Both the position numbers and the translations under genes were made by a program. DNA of 64,000 bases from XBB1006 sp051877515 (GTDB lineage Bacteria; Bacillota; Clostridia; Lachnospirales; Lachnospiraceae): NCBI GenBank assembly GCA_051877515.1, contig JBJEIY010000010.1, forward strand, positions 106,646 to 170,645, in the 5' to 3' direction. Positions 42,127-50,533 of the stretch are shown piece by piece. The notes below the pieces were generated by a model, which saw only the letters and a list, made by a program, of their open reading frames with translations, was not told the DNA's origin and ran no database searches. How positions within the stretch are numbered: position 1 is the stretch's first letter; each line of letters starts with the position of its first letter.

Positions 42127-42966
42127 TTGGATAGGAAAGAACAGAAAAAAGAAAAAAAATGGGATATCTATCAGGTGTTAGGTGTACTTTTCGGTCTACT
42201 CCTGATCGTAGCTCTGAGCATTGTGTTTTATCAGGAATACGAAAGGTTTCGAGCACAACAGCAGCTGAAAGCTTTGCAGGAAGCTGCCAACAGTGCGGAA
42301 GAAACAGAGCAATCAATGGATGAAAAACCGGATCCGAATGATATCCTGACACAGCGGGGAATTGAAATACCGCAAAAGGATTTAGACTGGGAAGAACTTC
42401 AGAAAGAAAATAAGGATATTTATGCCTGGATCTATATTCCGGGAACCAAGGTGGATTACCCGGTTCTGCAGCATTCTACGGAGAGGTCCTATTATCTGAA
42501 CCATAATCTGGACGGAAGCGAAGGGTATCCGGGCTGCATCTATACACAGAATTTAAACCGTAAGGATTTTACGGATTACAATACGATAGTATACGGACAT
42601 AACATGAAAGACGGCAGTATGTTTCAGACACTGCATAAATATAGAGATCCGGAGTTTTTTGATGAAAACAGGTTGGTTTTCATCTATCTGCCGGATGAGG
42701 TTCTGGTCTATGAACTATTCGCTGCTTATGAATACGGAGACCAGCATCTTTTGTTTCAATATAATTTCAACAGTACCCGGGATCGTGCTTCCTATCTTGA
42801 GGATTTGTCCCAGATACGGAGCATGAGTGCAAATTTCCGGGAGGATATCACTGTGACAGAAGAGAATCACATCATTACCATGAGTACCTGTGTGGGAGGA
42901 AAACCGGACAAACGCTATCTGGTACAGGGAGTGCTGGTGAATGATCCTGCTTTGGCAGAAGAATAA
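42127..42966 (+). CDS. srtB: Class B sortase
   Basis: 279 residues from TTG 42127, chosen because GGAGGA lies 6 bp upstream; the frame extends further but has no site. One N-terminal transmembrane helix (about 14-34). Catalytic His158 in VYGHNMKDGSMF, Cys255 in STCVGG and Arg263 in PDKRY. The long YYLNHNLDGSEGYPGCIY region is typical of class B. It should anchor the upstream SDKTG protein to peptidoglycan. Confidence 0.93.
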   Translation: MDRKEQKKEKKWDIYQVLGVLFGLLLIVALSIVFYQEYERFRAQQQLKALQEAANSAEETEQSMDEKPDPNDILTQRGIEIPQKDLDWEELQKENKDIYAWIYIPGTKVDYPVLQHSTERSYYLNHNLDGSEGYPGCIYTQNLNRKDFTDYNTIVYGHNMKDGSMFQTLHKYRDPEFFDENRLVFIYLPDEVLVYELFAAYEYGDQHLLFQYNFNSTRDRASYLEDLSQIRSMSANFREDITVTEENHIITMSTCVGGKPDKRYLVQGVLVNDPALAEE

Positions 42967-42996
42967 CTACGAAGGATAATTGAAGGAAGATATATA

Positions 42997-44448
42997 ATGT
43001 ATAAAGAAAGAGCAAAGGGATGGATGAAGCATCTGGACTTCATCTTGATGGATCTGTTCATTCTGCAGATCTCTTTTTTGGTTGCATATATGATGCGACA
43101 TGGTATAGGTAACCCTTATGCCGATCAGGCGTATCTAAGTGTGGCCATTCTTATTGAATTATTTGATCTAATCCTGATCCTGGCATTAAACTCCTATAAA
43201 AATGTCTTGAAGAGAGGATATTATAAGGAATTTGTCAGTACCCTGCAGCAGGCTGTGGGAGTGGTGGCAGTTACTGCATTGTTTTTCTTTTTGATCAAGA
43301 TGGGAGAGGATTACTCCCGTGTTACGATATTTGCCATGGGAGGCTTTTACCTTGTACTGGATTACAGTGGCAGGATCATTCTTAAGAAAATTGTGTGCAG
43401 TTCCCTGAAAGCAAGAGAGAGGGATCGTCTGTTGGTAATCACAGATTCAGTGATGCTGAATGAAACCATGAAGGGGATCCGGAATAAGGATCTATTGAAC
43501 CTTCAGCTGATCGGTGTTGCCTTAGTAGATCAGCAGGGAGATCTCCGGGACGTGGAGGAGATTCACGTTGTGGCCAATCAGTCCACACTGATGGAATACC
43601 TATCCCATGCATGGATCGATGAGGTCTTCTTAAATGTGGCGGCCAATACGGATTACATAAAAAATCTGGTGAAGGACATCCGGGAAATGGGATTAACCTT
43701 GCATGTGGGTGTTATGCCCATGCTTGATGAAATGGGGCAGCAGCAGAAGGTGGGAAATATCGGAGAGTATCTCATTGTAACCAATGGAGTGAACTATATG
43801 TCACCGTTAGACAGCTTTCTGAAACGAGCTCTGGATATCTGCGGAGGACTGGTAGGATGCGCGATCACGGTTCTGTTAGCCTTGATCTTAGGTCCCATGA
43901 TCTATATCCAGTCTCCGGGGCCTATTTTCTTCAAACAGGAACGGGTAGGCCGAAACGGCAGACGGTTCTATATGTATAAATTCCGCAGTATGTATCTGGA
44001 TGCGGAAGACCGGAAGCAGGAGTTGCTGGAGCAAAACCGTGTGAAAGACGGCATGATGTTTAAGCTGGACTGGGATCCTCGTATCATCGGCAGCAAGATC
44101 CTGCCGGATGGTACCCTGAAGAAGGGACTGGGTAATTATATGAGGGACTGGAGTTTGGATGAGTTCCCGCAGTTCTTCAATGTGCTGAAGGGAGAAATGA
44201 GCCTGGTGGGGACCCGTCCTCCCACGGTAGATGAGTGGGAGAAATATGAATCTCACCACAGGATCCGCCTCGCCATGAGACCGGGAATCACGGGACTGTG
44301 GCAGATCAGCGGACGAAGTAATATCACAGATTTCGAAGAAGTGGTTGCGTTGGATACCAAGTATATTGTGGATTGGGATCTGGGACAGGACATTAAGATA
44401 CTGCTTAAGACAATCTGGGTGGTATTTCACAAGGATGGGGCGATGTGA
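42997..44448 (+). CDS. Undecaprenyl-phosphate sugar phosphotransferase (initiating transferase)
   Basis: 483 residues. Four N-terminal transmembrane helices (to about 125), a Rossmann-like middle, a fifth helix near 285-305, and the WcaJ/CpsE catalytic domain: FFKQERVGRNGRRFYMYKFRSM, SLDEFPQFFNVLKGEMSLVGTRPP and RPGITGLWQISGRS. It transfers the first sugar phosphate to the lipid carrier and so starts the repeat unit. It ends the first, regulatory half of the locus; the 170 bp that follow hold no gene. Confidence 0.93.
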   Translation: MYKERAKGWMKHLDFILMDLFILQISFLVAYMMRHGIGNPYADQAYLSVAILIELFDLILILALNSYKNVLKRGYYKEFVSTLQQAVGVVAVTALFFFLIKMGEDYSRVTIFAMGGFYLVLDYSGRIILKKIVCSSLKARERDRLLVITDSVMLNETMKGIRNKDLLNLQLIGVALVDQQGDLRDVEEIHVVANQSTLMEYLSHAWIDEVFLNVAANTDYIKNLVKDIREMGLTLHVGVMPMLDEMGQQQKVGNIGEYLIVTNGVNYMSPLDSFLKRALDICGGLVGCAITVLLALILGPMIYIQSPGPIFFKQERVGRNGRRFYMYKFRSMYLDAEDRKQELLEQNRVKDGMMFKLDWDPRIIGSKILPDGTLKKGLGNYMRDWSLDEFPQFFNVLKGEMSLVGTRPPTVDEWEKYESHHRIRLAMRPGITGLWQISGRSNITDFEEVVALDTKYIVDWDLGQDIKILLKTIWVVFHKDGAM

Positions 44449-44619
44449 CAGTTCCAGAAGAGACAAGGCATGGAGATGACAGATAGGAGAGTATTGATAG
44501 AAAGAGTGAAAAAAGTCCGCAATGCTTTGCTGACAGATGTGAGGTGTTGCGGAGCTTATTGTTTGGAAGAGGGTTTGCAAGGGGAGCATAGTTTGGGAAA
44601 ATAGTAGAGGTTTGAATTC

Positions 44620-46317
44620 ATGAACTATAGGCAAAGATACGAACAATGGCTTAATGATGAGTTTTTTGACGAAACTACTCGTAAAGAACTTGAAACTCTC
44701 AATGATGAAAAAGAAATTGAAGATCGTTTCTATCGGGATCTTGAATTTGGCACAGGTGGTCTGCGTGGCGTGATGGGTGCGGGGACCAACCGCATGAACA
44801 AGTACACAGTGGGCAAAGCGACGATGGGTCTGGGCAGATATCTGCTGGATACCTATGGCGCAGAAGCTTGCAAAGAGCGCGGTGTGGTCATTGGATACGA
44901 TACCCGCAATAATAGTGATTTTTTTTCCCACACAACGGCAAATGTACTGAGTGGAATGGGTATTCGTGTATATCTTCACGAACATGCTCGTCCTACTCCC
45001 CAGCTCTCCTTTTCAGTGAAATATTGGAATGCGTTGGCGGGTGTTGTTGTGACTGCCAGTCATAATCCGAAAGAGTATAACGGCTACAAAGTATATGACG
45101 AGTTTGGTTGCCAACTCGTTCCTGGGCATGCTAAACAGGTTATAAGCTATGTCGATGCCATCACTGATTACCATACCATTAACTTTATTGGTGATGATTC
45201 ACTGATTTCTATGACAGATGTGACGGACAACTTTGTCATGGAGGTACTGAAACAGAGTCGATCTTCAGATTCCGCTGCCAAGCGGAATCTGAAGATTGTA
45301 TATACGCCTCTCCACGGTACAGGTAATGTTCCTGTCCAGAAGGTGCTTCGTCTGGGTGGATTCACACAGATTGATGTCGTTGCAGACCAAGCGAATCCGG
45401 ATGGCGATTTTCCGACGGTTGTATCTCCGAATCCGGAAAATCGCCGCGCGTTGGAGCTGGGCATAGCACAGGCAAAACGCATTGGAGGGGATATCGTTTT
45501 GGGAACTGACCCGGATAGCGACCGTGTGGGCATTGCGGTGAAGGTAGCCGACGCATATCAGTTGATGACCGGTAATCAGGTCGGAGCTTTGCTAATGAAC
45601 TATATCCTTTCACATACTGATATGAGCAAATATCAGCATCCTGCTGTTGTCAAGACCGTTGTCACATCGGAGTTGGGCGCAGATATCGCCCGCAAGCACG
45701 GTAGTACGGTGTTCTCTACGCTGACTGGATTCAAGTTCATCGGTGAGAAGATTACCCAGTTTGAACAGGCAAAACTGAATGGCAGCAAAGAGCAGGACTA
45801 TGACTTCTTGTTTGGATATGAGGAATCTTATGGATATCTCGCTGGAACCCACGCCCATGATAAGGACGCTGTTGTAAGTTCTCTTCTGATTTGCGAGATG
45901 GCTGCGGAAGCAAAGGCAAATGGCAAAACGCTCCTGGATGAGATGAATGATATTTATGCAGAGCATGGTTATTATCGTGATGCGCTAGATAGTTTTACTT
46001 TAAAAGGTAAGGATGGTCTGGAGAGAATCGCTTCCATGATGACTGATTTGCGGGCGTCAAGTCCCCCGTTCGAGGGTATTGCATCTGTGACAGACTACAG
46101 CGTACCGGTTAATGCGGAAGCTGGCTTCGGAACTCTGCCGACCTCTAATGTCTTGAAGTATGTTCTTGTGGACGGGTCATGGATTGCGGTTCGCCCCTCC
46201 GGAACAGAGCCGAAGATCAAGATTTATTATAGTATCAAGGACGAGGATAAATATGCAGCTGAACGGAAACTGGCAGAGATTCAGAATACGATTCTGACAA
46301 AACTTGGATTGAAATAA
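44620..46317 (+). CDS. Phosphoglucomutase/phosphomannomutase
   Basis: 565 residues of the alpha-phosphohexomutase family. Catalytic Ser in TASHNPKEYNGYKVY, metal loop GTDPDSDRVGI, sugar-binding GYEESYGYLAG and phosphate-binding RPSGTEPKIKIYY are intact. It interconverts hexose 6- and 1-phosphates; beside manC and manA its likely use is mannose-1-phosphate, though the length fits PgcA-like enzymes that also take glucose. The ribosome binding site is weak. Codon use from here on looks different from the preceding genes. Confidence 0.9.
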   Translation: MNYRQRYEQWLNDEFFDETTRKELETLNDEKEIEDRFYRDLEFGTGGLRGVMGAGTNRMNKYTVGKATMGLGRYLLDTYGAEACKERGVVIGYDTRNNSDFFSHTTANVLSGMGIRVYLHEHARPTPQLSFSVKYWNALAGVVVTASHNPKEYNGYKVYDEFGCQLVPGHAKQVISYVDAITDYHTINFIGDDSLISMTDVTDNFVMEVLKQSRSSDSAAKRNLKIVYTPLHGTGNVPVQKVLRLGGFTQIDVVADQANPDGDFPTVVSPNPENRRALELGIAQAKRIGGDIVLGTDPDSDRVGIAVKVADAYQLMTGNQVGALLMNYILSHTDMSKYQHPAVVKTVVTSELGADIARKHGSTVFSTLTGFKFIGEKITQFEQAKLNGSKEQDYDFLFGYEESYGYLAGTHAHDKDAVVSSLLICEMAAEAKANGKTLLDEMNDIYAEHGYYRDALDSFTLKGKDGLERIASMMTDLRASSPPFEGIASVTDYSVPVNAEAGFGTLPTSNVLKYVLVDGSWIAVRPSGTEPKIKIYYSIKDEDKYAAERKLAEIQNTILTKLGLK

Positions 46318-46333
46318 CGGAGGATAAAGATAT

Positions 46334-47662
46334 ATGAATATCGTTTTACTTTCTGGTGGCAGTGGCAAACGTCTTTGGCCTCTTTCTAATGATGTGCGCA
46401 GTAAGCAGTTCATCAAGCTGTTCAAAGACGGTGATGAGTACGAATCAATGGTGCAGCGTGTCTATCGCCAGATTACGGCCGTAGACGCCGATGCGAAAAT
46501 CACTATTGCGACCAGTAAATCACAAGCGAGCGCGATTAAGAATCAGCTTGGCGAGAAGGCTTCCATCTGTGTTGAACCGTGCCGTCGCGATACCTTTCCG
46601 GCAATAGCTTTGGCTACGACTTATCTGCATGATGAACTCGGTGTTAGGGAAGATGAGACTGTTATAGTTTGCCCAGTTGACCCTTATGTAGACAACACTT
46701 ATTACGAAGCAGTCAAGGTTTTGCAAGAGCTGGCAGATCAGGGGAGCGTGAACCTCACACTGATGGGAATAGAGCCGACAGTTCCAAGTGAGAAGTATGG
46801 TTACATCATCCCGGAGAACGGCGAAAGTGTTAGCAAGGTCAAGGAATTCAAGGAGAAGCCGGACAAAGAAATGGCAAAGAAGTACCTTGCGCAGAGTGCT
46901 CTTTGGAACGCTGGCATCTTCGCATTTAAGTTGGGTTATATGCTGGATAAGGCTCACAGCATGATCAAATTTGAGGATTATCGTGACCTTTTCAATAAAT
47001 ACGATACACTGACGAAGATTAGCTTTGATTACGCAGTAGTTGAGAAAGAGCCGAGTATTCAGGTTCTGCGCTACAGTGGTGATTGGAAAGATGTCGGCAC
47101 ATGGAATATGATGGCGGAGGTTATGGCCGACAAGACCAAGGGTAAGGCTATTCTCGATGAGACCTGCGTGAATACTAATGTGGTGAACGAATTGAATATC
47201 CCAATTCTCTGTATGGGTTGCAAGGATCTCATTGTTGCCGCTAGTGGTGACGGTATCTTGATTTCCGACAAGGAACGCAGCGGCAAAATGAAGCCTTATG
47301 TGGAAAAGATTGAAACAGAGGCAATGTATGCGGAAAAGTCGTGGGGTACATATACAGTCATAGATGTACAGCCGGGTTCCATGACAATCAAGGTATCAAT
47401 GAAGGCTGGGGAGCATATGACCTATCACATGCATAATTACCGTGAGGAAGTCTGGACAGTTGTTTCCGGCAAGGGAAAAGCCATTGTAGACGGAATGGAG
47501 CAGATACTCCATACCGGAGATGTGATCACGATTGCTGCTGGGTGTAAGCATATGGTTGAGGCAATTACTACACTGGACATCGTGGAAGTGCAGCTAGGTG
47601 ATGAAATCAGCGTGGCTGACAAGATTAAATTCCCTGAAGATATCAAATTCCCGTTGGAATAA
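46334..47662 (+). CDS. manC: Mannose-1-phosphate guanylyltransferase
   Basis: 442 residues. Nucleotidyltransferase domain with LSGGSGKRLWPLSNDVRSKQF, EKPDKEMAKKYL and WNAGIFAF; C-terminal cupin of about 115 residues (SWGTYTVIDVQPGSM...YHMHNYREEVWTVVSG). It makes GDP-mannose from GTP and mannose-1-phosphate. The cupin resembles the isomerase half of bifunctional ManC, yet a separate manA follows. GGAGGATA precedes the start. Confidence 0.93.
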   Translation: MNIVLLSGGSGKRLWPLSNDVRSKQFIKLFKDGDEYESMVQRVYRQITAVDADAKITIATSKSQASAIKNQLGEKASICVEPCRRDTFPAIALATTYLHDELGVREDETVIVCPVDPYVDNTYYEAVKVLQELADQGSVNLTLMGIEPTVPSEKYGYIIPENGESVSKVKEFKEKPDKEMAKKYLAQSALWNAGIFAFKLGYMLDKAHSMIKFEDYRDLFNKYDTLTKISFDYAVVEKEPSIQVLRYSGDWKDVGTWNMMAEVMADKTKGKAILDETCVNTNVVNELNIPILCMGCKDLIVAASGDGILISDKERSGKMKPYVEKIETEAMYAEKSWGTYTVIDVQPGSMTIKVSMKAGEHMTYHMHNYREEVWTVVSGKGKAIVDGMEQILHTGDVITIAAGCKHMVEAITTLDIVEVQLGDEISVADKIKFPEDIKFPLE

Positions 47663-47676
47663 ATGGTGCCAGAGCA

Positions 47677-48642
47677 ATGGAGATATTGAAGTTACAACCT
47701 TGCGGAAAAGATTATCTCTGGGGCGGAACACGACTTAGGGATGAATATGGGAAGAGGATTGACCTGACTCCTCTTGCTGAAACATGGGAGTGCTCTGTCC
47801 ATTCGGATGGATCCAGCATAGTAGCTAATGGGGAATTTAAAGGACAGACACTTTCTACAGTTCTGAAACATCACCCAGAATATATGGGTACAAAAGTGAA
47901 GAACGGTGAACTGCCTATTTTAGTGAAGTTCATGGATGCCAAGAAGGATTTGTCTGTTCAGGTTCACCCAGATGACGAATACGCAAAAGAACATGAAGGC
48001 GACAATGGTAAGACGGAGATGTGGTATGTCCTTGACGCGGATGAAGGGGCGAGTTTGATCTATGGCTTCAAACATAAGGTAACGGAAGAAATCCTTCGGC
48101 ATGCGCTTGAGACTGGAACGCTGGACAAGCATTTGCAGAAAGTGAAAGTTCACAAGGGGGATACCTTTTTTGTCCCGGCTGGAACTGTACACGGCATTGG
48201 AAAGGGAATTTTGATAGCTGAGATTCAGGAAAGCTCAAATGTGACCTATCGTGTATATGACTATGATCGAGTTGATAAGAATGGCAAGAAGAGGGAACTG
48301 CATTTTGACAAGGCTGTTCAGGTCATGAATATGGATGTGGCATCGGATGTCAAACAGAGTCCGAGGCTGGTAAAGCATTACCCGGGATGCTCGCAGGAAC
48401 TGTTGTGCCGCTGCAAGTATTTTGAAGCCGAGCGAATTCAAGTGACTAAGGGATTACCGTTCTCGGTCAGAGAGGAATCCTTTCAGGTGCTGATGTGCCT
48501 GGATGGATATGGTCAGGTAGAAGTGATGGACGCTGAGCAGAAACCAATGCAATTCAGCAAGGGTGAGACGATGTTTTTGCCGGCTGGTATAGGAAGATGT
48601 CTGGTCGTCGGGAATGCTGAACTGATAAAGGTTCGGTGCTAA
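47677..48642 (+). CDS. manA: Mannose-6-phosphate isomerase, class I
   Basis: 321 residues, the short bacterial form. Zinc ligands in VQVHPDDEYAKEHE and FFVPAGTVHGIGKG, substrate region EIQESSNVTYRVYDYDR. It turns fructose-6-phosphate into mannose-6-phosphate for GDP-mannose. It lies 14 bp after manC with a weak ribosome binding site. Confidence 0.94.
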   Translation: MEILKLQPCGKDYLWGGTRLRDEYGKRIDLTPLAETWECSVHSDGSSIVANGEFKGQTLSTVLKHHPEYMGTKVKNGELPILVKFMDAKKDLSVQVHPDDEYAKEHEGDNGKTEMWYVLDADEGASLIYGFKHKVTEEILRHALETGTLDKHLQKVKVHKGDTFFVPAGTVHGIGKGILIAEIQESSNVTYRVYDYDRVDKNGKKRELHFDKAVQVMNMDVASDVKQSPRLVKHYPGCSQELLCRCKYFEAERIQVTKGLPFSVREESFQVLMCLDGYGQVEVMDAEQKPMQFSKGETMFLPAGIGRCLVVGNAELIKVRC

Positions 48643-48696
48643 CCAAAGCATAAATGAGTATATATACCTTAAATAGGTAAATTGGAGGAATAATAA

Positions 48697-50070
48697 ATGA
48701 ACATAAGTATCTTCGGACTTGGATATGTAGGATGCGTGGGTGCTGCTTGCTGTGCAAAGCTGGGGCATCATGTGATTGGTAATGATGTGTCTGAAAATAA
48801 GGTAAACCTGATTAACCAGGGGCGCCCGACCATCATCGAAGCCGAAATTGAAGAGTTGTGTAAAGAAGCTCATGATAAAGGATTGCTTGAGGCAACAATG
48901 GATTACCATTACGCCGTACACAATTCTGAAATCTCTTTTATTGTTGTTGGTACTCCCAGTAGCAAAGAGGGACATCTCAATTTGGAATACATATATGGGG
49001 TCGCGCGTCAGATTGGTGAAGCAATGCGTGACAAGGATGATTTCCACATCATCGCAATCCGTAGCACCGTGCTTCCTGGAACCAATGCGAAAGTTGGCGA
49101 AATAATTGCCGATGTATCTGGCAAAGAACGAGGCAAGGATTTCACTGTTGTTTCCAACCCTGAGTTCCTTCGTGAAGGAACTGCTGTTCAGGACTATATG
49201 AATCCGCCGCTGACCCTAATCGGTACAGATAGCGATATTGCTGAAGCTAAGTTTCGTGAATTATACAAGGATATTCCCGGTGAGTTTATTTCGACCGATA
49301 TCGGTGTTGCCGAGATGATGAAGTATGTTGATAACACCTATCACGGTCTGAAAATAGTTTTTGCTAACGAGGTTGGCAATATCTGCAAGGCTCTAGGCAT
49401 TGACAGCCATAAGGTAATGGAAATATTCTGCAAGGACAGGCAGTTGAATATTTCTCCGTATTACTTCAAGCCAGGATTTGCTTATGGTGGGTCCTGTTTG
49501 CCGAAGGATTCCAAAGCACTGCGCACGCTGGCTCATGATTTATATGTTGACTGTCCGGTAATCAACGCAATCAACCCGTCTAACGAGCTTCAGAAGAAGA
49601 ATGCTATCGATATTATCGAGAGCAAGGGCAAGCGCCGCATTGGTATTCTGGGTCTGAGCTTTAAGGAAGGTACTGACGATTTGCGTTGCAGCCCGATCAT
49701 CGATGTTGCCAACGCGCTTCTGGGCAAGGGATATGAGATTAAGATTTACGACAAGAATGTTGCCATCTCCCAGAAGACGAACACCAATGCGGACTTCATT
49801 GCAGCCAAATTACCTCATTTGCACAGTATTATCACGGATGATTTGGATTCCGTCTGTTCTGCAAGTGATGTCCTGGTTATCACCAATAAAGGCAAGGAAT
49901 TTATGGATATCCCTGAAAAATATCCTCACAAGGCTATCGTCGATTTGGTTCGTCAGTTCCAGACGATTGACTATGAGGGTAACTATGAGGGAATTAGCTG
50001 GGGTAACATCAACCAGAATCCTGCTCAGAATGATAAACTGATGCGGGATATGGCTACTACGGAGTTTTAA
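48697..50070 (+). CDS. UDP-glucose/GDP-mannose 6-dehydrogenase family enzyme
   Basis: 457 residues. NAD-binding FGLGYVGCVGAACCAKLGH, catalytic Cys in YGGSCLPKDSKAL, Lys in LKIVFANEVGN and FKEGTDDLRCSP. The family oxidises UDP-glucose to UDP-glucuronate, or GDP-mannose to GDP-mannuronate; since the preceding genes make GDP-mannose, either sugar is possible. The length and motif FCKDRQLNISPYYFKPGFAYGG resemble GDP-mannose dehydrogenases (AlgD-like), and a heparinase/alginate-lyase-like gene lies two genes on. Confidence 0.88.
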   Translation: MNISIFGLGYVGCVGAACCAKLGHHVIGNDVSENKVNLINQGRPTIIEAEIEELCKEAHDKGLLEATMDYHYAVHNSEISFIVVGTPSSKEGHLNLEYIYGVARQIGEAMRDKDDFHIIAIRSTVLPGTNAKVGEIIADVSGKERGKDFTVVSNPEFLREGTAVQDYMNPPLTLIGTDSDIAEAKFRELYKDIPGEFISTDIGVAEMMKYVDNTYHGLKIVFANEVGNICKALGIDSHKVMEIFCKDRQLNISPYYFKPGFAYGGSCLPKDSKALRTLAHDLYVDCPVINAINPSNELQKKNAIDIIESKGKRRIGILGLSFKEGTDDLRCSPIIDVANALLGKGYEIKIYDKNVAISQKTNTNADFIAAKLPHLHSIITDDLDSVCSASDVLVITNKGKEFMDIPEKYPHKAIVDLVRQFQTIDYEGNYEGISWGNINQNPAQNDKLMRDMATTEF

Positions 50071-50087
50071 TGGAGGAAAGGAAAACA

Positions 50088-50513
50088 ATGGGAGTTATCA
50101 GTTGGTATAGAGCAGAGAGATGGTTGTATCTGCACCATTTGGCTCCTTTGGCCGCAATAATTAAGGCAAGCATCCGGATTATCTGGGGGGGGGTAATCCC
50201 TTACCAGACTGAAATTGGAAAGGGCACCGTGATTACTTATCATGGCTTGGGAGTGGTTCTCAATAAAAATGCGGTCATCGGAGAAAATTGCCGAATTAGG
50301 CAACATGTCACGTTAGCATCTAACGCAGATGGGGCACCTGTTCTTGGAAATGGAGTTCAAGTTGGTGCGGGCGCAGTAATTGTGGGGAACGTTCATATAG
50401 GTGATAACGCGAAAATTGGAGCGCTAGCATTTGTAAATGAAGACATCCCGGCAAATTGCACAGCGGTTGGAGCGCCGGCAAAACCTGTAAAGTTTAATTC
50501 CGATGTAGAATAA
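50088..50513 (+). CDS. Hexapeptide-repeat O-acetyltransferase (serine acetyltransferase-like)
   Basis: 141 residues with a left-handed helix of hexapeptide repeats (IGENCRIRQHVTL, LGNGVQVGAGAVIVGNVHIGDNAKIGA, ending VGAPAKPV). The fold is that of CysE/WcaF-type enzymes but in a capsule locus it more likely acetylates a sugar. ATG 50088 was chosen because GGAGGAAAGG sits just upstream; that site overlaps the end region of the previous gene. Confidence 0.85.
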   Translation: MGVISWYRAERWLYLHHLAPLAAIIKASIRIIWGGVIPYQTEIGKGTVITYHGLGVVLNKNAVIGENCRIRQHVTLASNADGAPVLGNGVQVGAGAVIVGNVHIGDNAKIGALAFVNEDIPANCTAVGAPAKPVKFNSDVE

Positions 50514-50533
50514 TTTTATGAGGAGGTTCGGTC

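Noticed and set aside
44516..44553. Hairpin TCCGCAA/TTGCGGA as a terminator
   Set aside because: The stem is only 7 bp with a loop of about 24 nt and there is no T tract.
43888..44985. 365-codon open frame on the - strand across the end of the sugar transferase and the start of the hexomutase gene
   Set aside because: It is antisense to two well-supported genes, has no ribosome binding site and reads as a low-quality His/Pro/Ile-rich protein.
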